Of a stretch of DNA of 64,000 nt, positions 54,023 through 64,000 are shown piece after piece; position 1 is the stretch's first letter, and each line of letters begins with the position of its first letter. The position numbers were made by a program, and so were the translations under genes. The DNA comes from Panicum virgatum. Taxonomy: Eukaryota; Streptophyta; Magnoliopsida; Poales; Poaceae. The notes under the pieces were generated by a model. It worked only from the letters and a program-made list of their open reading frames with translations, did no database searches and was not told where the DNA came from. Location of the stretch: the NCBI RefSeq assembly GCF_016808335.1, contig NC_053149.1, positions 36,472,118 to 36,536,117 of the forward strand, in the 5' to 3' direction.

Positions 54023-57000
54023 TGTGGCAGAACCACCTTAATTATTCCGGCTCAAGTGCGCTGGCCATCACCATAAAGGCAACACTGACTCAAACGCACT
54101 TCAAACGGAACAATTCTTGGTTTGTCGGGTAACGTCCCGATACAACCACCGGTTCTCGGATCGAACAAGCATACCCCGTACGAAGGCGAGTCCAGAGATA
54201 TTACAACCATATATCTTACAACACAGCAATAGCAGTTTTTACAATAAGTTCAAAGTATTATTACAGGTCCAAACTCAGTAAAACGTTATACAAGACATGA
54301 GTTTAAAGTTCAGAGTTTAAGCAGCGGAAAGAAAACACGATGGCTACAACACGTCGCAATTGGATACCAAGCTAGCCCAAGCAAGGTATCACTCGTCGGG
54401 GTCATTGCCGGTCAGAGACGGATCCCACTCTACGGACCAGCCAGGGGACAAAGAGTAGGGCCAGGTCAGACTAGCAGTCTGGTCCTCAAAACTCAAACCT
54501 GAAACAGGATTCAACAGCAAGGCTGAGTATACTAATACTCAGCAAGACTTAACCGTCAACGGATATACTTAGTCCGCTTAGCTAAACTATGCAGGATTCT
54601 GTAAGGCTCTGGTTTTCCTTTTGCTGAAAAGCAATAAAGAGTAGGTCCTTAATTTCATATTTTAGCTTTCAATATTCTAGTTGATTAACCATTCTATGTA
54701 AGCAACTAATTCTAATCAACCATGGTAGAACTTTAGTCAAACATCAAGATTGATCATAATAATATTACTCTTATTACTCTGTGTGGCAAAGGGATCAAGT
54801 AGTCTCAATATCCGCGAGAGACGGACGATTTGAATCGGATTTCCAACCTTGCGAGGTAAACCTAACACACACGTTTGGAACACCGTCGGGTCGTTCCCAA
54901 ACAACCATTGACCTTTCATTCCGGCTTGTGGATAGGGTCACTCTCCCCGACTACAGGGCACCAACTTCCTCCCTGCACCCATGGTGTTGCGCAACATAAA
55001 CATAAATAAAAATCTATCTCTAAGAGAGAGTGAAAGGTATATCTATTCACCGGTCCGATTAGCTACTAGGCTTACCGCGTACCATATTTACGGCATGTGG
55101 CTAGTACGTTCAAACACTTAACCACCGCTACCACACACCGCGACCTTAGTATAATTCATCAACACAGACGGGGTCTCACCCAAGGTCATGATATCGAACA
55201 TGACCCCGTCTGACGTCCTTATAGTGATTGCAGAAAGTAGACAAGCAACTCCTATTAAACTCGCGAGTGACAGGCAATCACTCGACTTTTACCGGTCCTA
55301 TAAGCATAGCAGTTACTAGAACTCAAGTCTAGTGTTCAGTACATAGGTTCCTAGGATCATGCATCTAGGGTTTTAATTCAAATCCTAAGAATTGTAAATG
55401 CACAAGTAAGTAGTATATAAAGTGCATAATTTGAAATACTGGGTTTATGTCCGGGGCTTGCCTTCGCGGTAGTCAATAACTAAATCAGTCTTGGGCTCTT
55501 CCGGACTTTGGTCTGGGTCTTCAGTCAGTGTAGTGGCGTTCACCTGGGCTTCTTGATCACCTCATTCGAACTCCAGAATCAGCTCGTACGTCCCGTCCGC
55601 TAGAATAGTCGTATCTATATGTGATGCAAGAAATGGTATTACAATATACACATTTCGCGATTAAGTTGCAATCTAGCAAATAGCAAACATAACTTAGCAT
55701 ATGGGCAATCGTTTATAGAGTAGTTATTTAACATGTCTTACTACACAAAACAACATGATTAACCTCACAAAACAACTTGATTATATTCACAAAGTAAGTT
55801 TTAATTAATTCACGTAGCATGTAAATCATGGTTTGCTAAGAATTAAGTAACTCAGTACACAACCAGCATTTAAATTCAGAAAAATTACTTCAAATAGACA
55901 GTACAGAGAGCAATCTATCCTGTAAATTTCATACCATTTCATGCAGTCAATTATTCAGAATAAAACATTTACTCAGATAGCACCAAGAAAAAAAATTAAA
56001 TTCTACAGAACAAACTACAACACTTATGAAGCTGAAAATTTCTCAGAACAGGCTTCATATGCTAATGGACGTCCTATAAAGTTTTCAGAATTTATCTAGG
56101 CATAAAACAAAAGTAATAATTTTGACAAAATTAAACCACATATGGCAAAACTAATTAGTACAGAAAGTTCTATAAAGTTTCTGGATTGTACATTTTACAG
56201 ACACGAATATATGACAAAAATAGAGTTCCACAAATATTCTCTGATTTTCTAAGCAAGGAAACTATTTATTATAATTAAAGCCTACTTAAAAAGCATTAAC
56301 TCAAAAATATAGCTAAACAGATCTAAAATTTCTCAAACTTGTGCAACAGCAAGGTTTTAGTGACATGCATGGATGGAAAAAGTTTCACACTCAAAACTTT
56401 AATATTTCTACCAGCATAAATACATTAGCATAACTAGTAGATCTAGAAATCTTGAAACTTTGACCTAATTAATGATGTCAAACAGAGTTCAAATTTTTTC
56501 CAGGTACTAGTAACACTGCAAGATACATTCTAGCCAAAAACCACATGAATTTACTGAGTACAACTCCTAGAACAATTAAAGCCTATTTATTCTTTACTTT
56601 TTCTTGGATTAACATGCTACCAAAACTGAAAATGTGTGTGTAATAAAACTTGTAGGTCTTGTAACAAGGATTCCAAAACATTTTGATTTGTATTTTTATG
56701 ATTTTTCTACGAATTTCTAGGCATTTTCAAAGTTCACTGATTTGAATTCTAGAGTTCATGTATATTTTCGATCTAGCCACTGGAACTTTCTTTTCTTTTG
56801 AAAGGAGGTCCCTAGCCGGAGCAGGGGAGGCACGGCGCGGCTAACCCATCGAGGATGGTCGCTGGAGGTGGGGGCTAGGTAGGGGAAAAGCTAGAGGACG
56901 TCGCCGTGTACCTTTTGGTGACCGAGATTGAAGCCAGGGTGGTCGGGAAGGTGGTTGGCGGCGGTTCGGCGTAGGTCGTCAGCGGCGAGGATGTTCCGGC

Positions 57001-57959
57001 GGTCAAGGGTGGAAGAGGAGTGGCCGGGGAGCTGCGCGCGAGCAAGGTGAAGCTGAAGGTGGGGTTTGCGCGGGCGGAGCGGCCGTGGAGGAGCGGGGCG
57101 ACGGTGAGCTCGAGCTCGCCGGCGTTCGGGTGGGCGGTGGCGGTGTTCTGGGGGTTTGGGGCGGGGAAGTGGCGAGGGAAAGAGGGGAAAGGAAAGCGGG
57201 GGTTTTCCTGGTGCTAAAGCGCGAGAGAGAAGGGGAACCGAGGCTCTTCCCCGAGCTGGCCACGGCGGCGGCGAGGTGGCGGCCGCTGATAAGGCCGGGG
57301 TAGCGTGGCGAGGGAAGGAGGGCTCCAGCGCGGGTGGGAGTGGGGCTAGGGGGTTGCGGGGGTGCCGCGTGTGGCGGTGGGCAGTAGGAGGTGGCCTCCC
57401 GGCCTCCCTCGGTGGCGGGCGGCGCTGCTCTGCGCCGACAGTAGAGCAAGCAGAGAGGGAGAGAGGAGGAAGACGACAGCTGGACTGGTTTGTAATTTCA
57501 GAAAAGTTTAGGGGTCCTACTGTAAAACAAAAATAACTCCTAAACTAGGGCTCAAATGAAAAAGTGCCCAACATGAAATTTGTTCAACTTTTCAAGATCT
57601 ACAACTTTGGTGTTGTGCAAAAATTGATTTGATCAAAGGTTAAAGAGGTATTTCGAAAACATAGAAAGAATTTTGAATTTAATGGATTTTTTTCTTTTCC
57701 AAAGAAAATTCACCTTAAATTCAGACTGAAAAGTAAAATTTCCTGCCATGTAATGATTACACTGAATTTTACAAATAAACCCTCCACAAAAGCATTATTC
57801 ACCTATCCTATTCAAATTAATTATAGAAAGGACCTTGCATCAAATCATATTTACACAATTAACCTTATCTTTTTAAAATAAGACCCTTGTTCAAGCAATT
57901 TAAGCACATGATGCATAAAATAAATGCAGTTCTACTGTGCAGACACCTAGGGTGTCACA
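54023..57959 (-). mobile_element. Solo LTR F (Tekay/Del-like), 3.9 kb, - orientation
   Basis: On the - strand it begins TGTGACACCCTAGGTGTC and ends GGTTCTGCCACA, with ggccc on both sides and no internal coding region, the product of LTR-LTR recombination. TGTRACAC ends and the multi-kilobase length match chromovirus LTRs such as those of element C. The GC-rich patch at 56.8-57.5 kb yields spurious reading frames. Confidence 0.88.
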
Positions 57960-57964
57960 GGCCC
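57960..57964. repeat. Target-site duplication of solo LTR F, right copy
   Basis: ggccc, matching 54018-54022. Confidence 0.85.
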
Positions 57965-58070
57965 AGCTCGCCTCCAACCCGGAGGGGGAGAATTCTAGGC
58001 GCGTTTCGACGACGCGTCTCTCGGAGACCCGCGTCGTTTGGTTGGGCCCATCGGCCTGAATCCCTCGACC

Positions 58071-58079
58071 TTTAAATAT
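58071..58079 (+). promoter_or_regulatory. TATA-like box of element D antisense gene
   Basis: TTTAAATAT 33-41 bp upstream of the ATG at 58112. Placement is a little close for a typical leader, so the real start codon may be a later ATG (58258). Confidence 0.4.
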
Positions 58080-58111
58080 GCGGAGTGAAGAGTTTTTATC
58101 TTTTTATTTAC

Positions 58112-61100
58112 ATGACCCCGACCCCCTCTCTCCGTAGCCTTTCAGCATTCGCCTCCTTTTCTGCTCTTGCTCGCCGCCGCCCCAGCTTCCGCCCTCCTTC
58201 TTGTCGCTCTGTTTGCGGTTTAGGTGCGACCTTGTCACTGTGGAGGCCATCTTCTATGACCGAGACCCAGCTCGTGAGGCTGGCCGCGGAGGGGTCGATT
58301 CCTCCCAGGGATGTTGCTCACTGGAGGGCGCCGCCGCCTGGAGAGGTTAGTCCCCATCCTCGCTCCGACGAAGTGGTCACCTTCCGCATCTTCTACGCGC
58401 GTGGGCTCGGCCACCCCGCCTACCCTTTCCTGCTGGGCTTGCTGGAGGGGTGGAAGATCGAACTGCATCACCTCAACCCTACCGGGATGCTGCACATTGC
58501 GGGCTTCGTGACGGTGTGCGAGGCGTTTCTCGGGATAGATCCCCATGTGGATCTATTCCTGGAGATGTTCGTTGGCCGTCCGGTCACGCTGAGGCGTGAG
58601 GCCGGGACGTCACATTCGGAGACAACCATCGCGCCCGTGGGCGGCTTCGGTTTGCAGTGGAGGCATGGGAAGACCTCATACCCCCGGTACACTGCTGTGG
58701 ACAACAACCGGGGGTGGCATGATGAGTTGTTCTACATCCGGAATCCCTCCAGGAGGGAGGAGGCGTTCCCGGCGTTCACCAGGAGTGCCCCGGAGAAGCA
58801 GGACAGTTGGAGTTGGGGGGCTTCCCGGAGCAAGAAGAACAATGTGGGAGTGATCGAGGAGGTGTTGTAGGGTTTGGTGGCCCGCGGTTCTATCGGCGCA
58901 GCGAGCCACAGGAGGAGTTGCGGGATCCAGCCAGCTCTGGGCTGTGGAGATGGCTTGACGGTATGATCGCGGGCAAAGGTCATCGTCCTATCGGCGGTCC
59001 GTCCCCTTTTTGGACGGGGACGCCCCCTAATTTGGTAACCATCAGTCTGGTTTTTCATCTCCCGCTCCTTGTTGTAACATCTTGGTCCCCATCCGTCTCA
59101 TTTACCATTTGTATTGGCAGGGACTCGGCAAGCCCAAATCTCTTCCTCATCGCAACAGGGGGCCGGAAGGAGCCGCTCGCCAAGCCGAGCAGCAGAGGAA
59201 GGCCGCGGAGAGGAAGAAGAAGAGGGCACTTCATGCCCGGGTGCATGAGAGTTGCGAGAAGGAGGTGGCCAAGCTTATCCGTGAGGGGATGGACCCCGCA
59301 GAGGCTCAGGACTTGGTCGACGCCCGGATCCCGGAGGATCCGGAATCTGGGTCCGACGGGGAAGAGGAAGAAGAACGGGAGTCGCCCGGGGCCGTGGACT
59401 TCGGTCCGAACGTTTCTCCTCGTGGGACGAGCGAGTCCGGGACCCCTAAGCGCGCCCGTGATGAGGCGGAGCCGGAGGTGGAGCCGGCGAAACGGTTCCG
59501 AGGTGAGGGCCTGGGTGCACCGGGGGTTGTTAGCGACGTCCCCCGGGATGCCGGTGACATCCCCACCCTGAGCCGTAGAGAGGCCGATGGGCTGCCACCG
59601 CCCATTGTGGCGTCCATCGCAACGCATCCGCCTCCTTCATCATCGGCCAAGGTTGCCCTTCCGAAGAAGACGACGAGAACGTAAGTGCTCTTGCCGTTTC
59701 CGTTCTGCCGTTTCTGGAGGAGTGGCCTTTGGTGACGTGTTCTTTTGTTCTTGCAATATAGGGTCTCGACCGGTTTTCAGCCGACAGCTGATCCGGTGGA
59801 GTGGACCGAGCACCCTGCATTGGCGACACTGCTCACTAGGTGTCGGGGAGGGTGCTAGCCTTTGGGCACGTCCTCGTCACAGGTAGTGACGGTGGCGATG
59901 CCGAGCCCCATCCTCTCGCCGGTCGGCATGGTGACGGCGTTTGTGCCGCATTCGGCGGGACATGGGGGTGCTTCCGCCGGGAGTTCTCCCCTGTCGCCTC
60001 CCGTGGGGGAGACCGCTGCGTTAGAGAGGCCGCCGTCAGTGGAGGGCGCTCTAGTCCCGTACCACTTGCCGGAGGGACCACTGGAGTGGTCGTCCCGCGA
60101 CGAAGGTGGTGACGCGCGGTTCGTGCTGAATGATTCCCGGGAAGACAAGGTCTGGTGGCATGTGGGTCGGCAGGGCCTCAAAGCCCAGGAAACGCTCACC
60201 TCCGCTAAAAGTCGCCTCACCCTGGCATTGAAGGAGGTGGAGCGAGCTGCAAAGCTTGTTACCTCCGGCCTGCATCCCGCTGTTGGGGTGAGTTCTTTTG
60301 CGTTGGGTCTGTTCTCTCCTGCCCACAGGTGTCTTGTTGTGACCCCATTCCGTTTTACAGGTGTTGGAGAATATCTCAAAGAGGAAGTCATCTTTCCTGC
60401 GGGATGAGTACGGTCGTGAGATGGCAAGCGAGGCGGTGAGCCGGGACCTTACAGAGCTGTGGAGCTCTGTGGAGGCTGCGCGTGCTTCGGATACTGATGA
60501 GTATCGTCGCAACCTTGCGGCCGTGGAGGCCCAACTTGAGGGAGAGCGGGCCCGACGTGTCCGTGCGGAGGCTGACCTGGTGAAGGAGGAGGCGAGTTGC
60601 CAGGCGATGGAGAAGGTATTGGATGCTAATTTTCCTTGCCTTCCTTCCTTTTGGTTATGCTCGCAATACATCCTCATGGTGTGGTGATGCTTTGTTTCAG
60701 AAATGACCACCCGGCACCAAGACCTGCGCCGCGAATTTGATCGGCATCGAGACCTGCGCCACAAATTTGATCGGCTGCAATCGTCGGCCCAGAAGGTTTG
60801 CTCTTGCGTCCGTGGCTCCCCGCCCTCAAGCCCTTTGCAAGATGAACTCCGGCGGGTTCCTAAGGAACTGGCCGTGCTGACGGCCATAGCACCTTACCAC
60901 AGGGCCTCGACCGCGTTGAGCGCTGTGGTGTTGCGACATCCGGAGCTAGATCTGGCGGGCCTTGGGGATGATCTCTCCGGTGGGAAGCCGTTCGAGGACG
61001 TTCTTGTGGTGGCCAGGAGGCTGGAACCCATCGCCGAGAAGGTGGCGCAAGGCTTGAATTTTGAGGAGGTGAGGACTATTCGGCGTGCGGAGCGGGAGCT

Positions 61101-61200
61101 GGATGCCAGCGGCGGGAGTGCCGGGGCCAGGGCGGACACGTCGTCGATCGGCGGATCTGTCGTTCCTTCCTCCAGTGTGGATCCATTGTTGCAAAAGTAA
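58112..61200 (+). pseudogene. Antisense gene of element D: retrotransposon-associated plant domain + coiled coil
   Basis: Exons read 58112-59034, 59121-59680, 59762-60287, 60361-60615 and about 60701-61200, with GT-AG borders. The first holds a domain like that of element A's antisense gene (YPFLLGLLEGWKIELHHLNP, CEAFLGIDPHVDLFLEMF, GWHDELFYIRNPSRREEAFP). The second has a basic/acidic region (EQQRKAAERKKKRALHARVH, then a Glu run) and KRARDEAEPEVEPAKRFRGE. The last three form a coiled-coil-like C-terminus (RRNLAAVEAQLEGERARRVR). Stops at 58868 and 59856 and a frame mismatch at the last junction show decay. Convergent to pol of D. Confidence 0.7.
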
Positions 61201-61679
61201 ACGATGTATTAGTTTTTGCTTTTTTATGAGGGGCTGTTGGTGAGGAAAAAACATATTGCGCTTGGTGATCAAAGTACTGTTCTATGTTTTTTTTCTGAAA
61301 AAGGTTCTGCTGACTGTTTTTCTGCTTGCTCGTGAACGTTTTTGGTCCTCTGCACTCCTTTCTTTTGGAACTGCATGTTGATCGTAGGCTGCGGCATATA
61401 GCCAGGAGCTGGCCCAGAGGCATCATTCGCTAGGCGCCGTAGATCGTTGCACGGATCCAATCGATTGGATAGTTCGAAAAAACGTTTGAGTAGTATGAAA
61501 AAGCATGTGACTTGGCAGAAAAAGTTTGTGTGTTGTGTGACGAGGAAAAAAGATGCATGCGCGCTGCACGGTTTGTCCCAGTGAGGCCCCCAAGCGCCTT
61601 GGCCTGAAAGTGTTCAGGGCAAGGGGCTGTAGAGGCGGGAAGTAATAGTAAATAAAATGGTCAAAGACCATGGTCTGGT

Positions 61680-61920
61680 TCCCGAGTGCTCCGAGCCGAA
61701 TGTGTATGGGTCGGGGTGCTGGAAATCAACAAGTTTGTGCGTGCTGTGAGCATGCAAGAAAAAGAAGATAGTTGTCTGGCCCTCGAGTGATTTTGGGCAA
61801 TGAGTGGCCAGGTCGGGGCGCCGAGTGAGTGCACTGTGTTGTGCGGGGAGAGAAAAAATCGACAGGTGTCGGGCCCCCCGAGTGCGCCGAGCCGGAAGTG
61901 GCTGGATTGGGGCACTTAGA
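61680..61920. repeat. Three degenerate ~95-bp repeats between D's pol and antisense gene
   Basis: Related blocks start near 61682, 61782 and 61878, each containing a CCGAGTG...GGGTCGGGGYGC-like core. They occupy the same relative position as the hairpin repeats of element B. Confidence 0.55.
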
Positions 61921-61938
61921 CTGAGACGCTAGTGCTAC

Positions 61939-64000
61939 TTATGGAAAGAAGCGACGTAACTATTCTATATTCCAAGAGTTGGTCAGAATGTTACCGTCAT
62001 AGTCTTTTAGCTTGTAGGTGCCTAGTCGTATCACCTCTGCGATGCTGTAGGGTCCTTCCCATGGCGGCGAGAGCTTGTGCTTGTCCTTCGTCGACATGAC
62101 CCGTCGTAGCACCAGATCTCTGACCTGCAGCGTCCTTTCCCGTATGCACCTCTCTTGGTACCTGCATAGAGTTTGTTGGTAGCGAGCCGATCGGAGGAGC
62201 GTAGTTAGCCTTGCTTCTTCCAAAACTTCCATCGCATCCTTCTGGGCTTCAGCTGCCGTTGCTGGGTCGAAGGCTTTGACTCTCGGCGCACCGTAGTCCG
62301 TTCGGAGTCGTATGTTAGGAAGAAAGGCGTCAGCCCTGTGGATCGGTTGGGTGTGGTTCGCAAGCTCTAGAGCACTGCCGGCAGTTCTTCCACCCAATGA
62401 CCCACGAACTTTTTGAGCATGTCAAAAATGTACGATTTGAGCCCTTGGAGGATTAAGCCATTAGCTCTTTCTACTTGCCCGTTCGTGCGTGGATGTTCGG
62501 CCGATGCCCAATCGATTCGAATCCCGTACCCTTCCGCAAACTCTTGGAAGTAGTGACCCGTGAAATTGGTCCCGTTGTCGGTGATGATGGAGTTGGGCAC
62601 CCCGAACCTATAGACGATGTCCAGGAAGAACTTGGCGGCCTCCTTGGAGTCGATCGTGGTTATCGGTTTTGCCTCTATCCATTTTGTGAACTTGTCGATT
62701 GCGACAAGTAAGTGGGTGAACCCTCCTGGTGCCTTTTTCAGTGGCCCGACCATGTCTAAGCCCCATACGGTGAATGACCATGTTATGGGGATGGTCTAGA
62801 GCGCCTGGGCTGGTAGGTGGGTTTGTTTGGCGTAGAATTGGCATCCTTTGCATGCACGAACGAAGTCTTCTGCGTTGCGCAGGGTTGTTGGCCAGTAAAA
62901 TCCCTGTCGGAATGCCTTTCTGACCAAGGAGCGTGGCCCAGTGTGGTGTCCGCAGATCCCGGTGTGTATCTCGAGAAGCAGCTCCTTGCCCTAGGCAATG
63001 GGGATGCACTTCATGAGAATGCCAGTCTCTGAAGGGCTGTGCTTGTAGAGTTCGTTGTTGATTACAACGAATGTCTTGGCCCGTCGGGCAACGCGACGGG
63101 CTGTGTTGTCATCCTCGGGGAGGACTTCGTGTAGGAGATAAGCCAGTAGGTCGGCTCTCCAGTCTATGTTGTTTGTCTGGCCTGGGTCGGATTGCTCCGT
63201 GGCGAGACAGGTTGTGCCCCCGGGTGTCTGGTCGGGGGCTGGGTCGGAGGGAGTGTGCTCTGTTTTTTGCGCATGCTCTACTTCCTCTGTTTTTGCCTTG
63301 TCTGCGGCCTGTTGTCTTTCACGCATCGACGATGCATTCAGGTCGTTGACAAAAACACCGCTGGGTGCCGGCTTGCGCTCGGCGACCATTTTTGCGAGAG
63401 CGTCTGCGTCAGGGTTTTGCTTCCATGGGATGTGGTGGGGCTCCAGACCCTGGAATCTCCCTTCTAGCTTGCAGACCTCCTAATAGTATGCGTCCATGAA
63501 TGGGCTCTCGCAGTTGGAGTTTTTCATGACCTGGTCGATTACTAGCTTGGAGTCGCCATAGATGTACAGGCGGGTTGCCCCAATGTCGTTGGTTATGCGA
63601 AGGCCGCTGATGAGCGCCTCGTACTCTGCAACATTGTTGGATGCAGGGAAATGGAGTCGAACCATGTACTGGAACTTACCCCCTTTTGGGGAGACCAGGA
63701 TGACCCCGCCCCCCGCGTCGGGTCCCATGACTGATCCGTCGAAGTAGAGAGTCCAGTACTCGTGGGAGATTTCTGGGGTCGGGGCTTGGACTTCCGTCCA
63801 CTCGGCGATGAAATTGGCCAGGGCCTGGGATTTTATCGTCATGCACGGCACGAACTTGACGTCGTAGCCCATGAGGTCGACTGCCCATTAAGAAATCCGT
63901 CCCACAGCGTCATGGTTGCGGACAACTTCTCCGAGTGGAAATGAGGTGACGACCGATACTTTGTGCTCGGTGAAATAGTGTTGGAGCTTCTTAGCTGCCA
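61939..64000 (-). pseudogene. Element D Pol (RNase H end, second RNase H, integrase), partial
   Basis: Reading down from the window edge: HYFTEHKVSVVTSFPLGEVV (RNase H end), LYFDGSVMGPDAGGGVILVS and NNVAEYEALISG (second RNase H), YKHSPSETGILMKCIPIA, zinc finger CGHHTGPRSL...CKGCQFYAKQTH, and integrase core VAIDKFTKWIEAKP, IITDNGTNFTGHYF and TNGQVERANGLI. The C-terminal GPYSIAEVIRLGTYKLKDYD ends before the stop at 61941-61939. Stops at about 63891, 63482, 62993, 62797 and 61962 and a frameshift near 62370-62400 inactivate it. Three of the TAGs sit at Gln positions of relatives. Confidence 0.9.

Larger units (their letters stand above)
57965..64000 (-). mobile_element. Element D: Tat-lineage Ty3/gypsy retrotransposon, - orientation, partial
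   Basis: Pol (RNase H, second RNase H, integrase) reads on the - strand from the window edge to 61939. Beyond it lies a + strand antisense gene, the same arrangement as in elements A and B. The element must also extend left of solo LTR F, to somewhere in 51.5-54.0 kb. Its 5' half is outside the window. Protein motifs are close to A but distinct. Confidence 0.8.

Noticed and set aside
56950..57536. GC-rich frames on both strands near 57 kb
   Set aside because: Within solo LTR F; no domains and no conservation evidence.

Overview
The window is plant nuclear DNA from a grass, probably panicoid. Evidence is the monocot-type host exons, the GC-rich coding style, and dense RTE LINEs and Ty1/copia and Ty3/gypsy (Tat and Tekay) elements. 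The species cannot be named from sequence alone.

Host genes occupy the left sixth. The last four coding exons of a CBL-interacting protein kinase (CIPK24/SOS2-like) lie on the + strand (1584-6146). They are split by a complete RTE-type LINE inserted in sense orientation in an intron. Facing it tail to tail is a complete seven-exon gene for a tRNA (guanine-N7)-methyltransferase on the - strand (10580-7783). Its intron 6 holds a 5'-truncated copy of the same LINE family. The window opens inside a copia element whose 3' end lies upstream of the kinase exons.

From about 11.3 kb onward everything recognisable is transposon. A decayed copia gag is followed by nested LTR retrotransposons, resolved by LTR ends, target-site duplications and reading-frame continuity. 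Element A (Tat gypsy, +) starts at 12333. Element B (Tat gypsy, +, 12735-26334, TSD gccgc) sits in A's 5' LTR. Element C (Tekay chromovirus, +, 29765-43594, TSD ttgcg) sits in A's protease region, and C's left LTR contains a 1.47-kb solo LTR, E (30284-31749, TSD acccg). A's pol resumes at 43600. A's antisense gene follows to about 51.3 kb. Element D (Tat gypsy, -) fills the right end and runs off the window, and is interrupted by a 3.9-kb solo LTR, F (54023-57959, -, TSD ggccc).

The most unusual content is a set of antisense genes carried by all three Tat elements. Each lies between pol and the 3' LTR and runs convergently to pol. Each has an N-terminal globular plant domain (plant mobile domain in B, 'putative gypsy type transposon' domain in A and probably D), a charged low-complexity middle and a C-terminal coiled coil. 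The copy in B splices into five exons that all join in phase 0. Tandem hairpins or degenerate repeats lie where the convergent units meet. All gypsy copies are inactivated, many by TAG at positions where related sequences have Gln (CAG), which fits decay of methylated CHG sites. Gene models, domain names and family calls are from reading the sequence; no database search was run.
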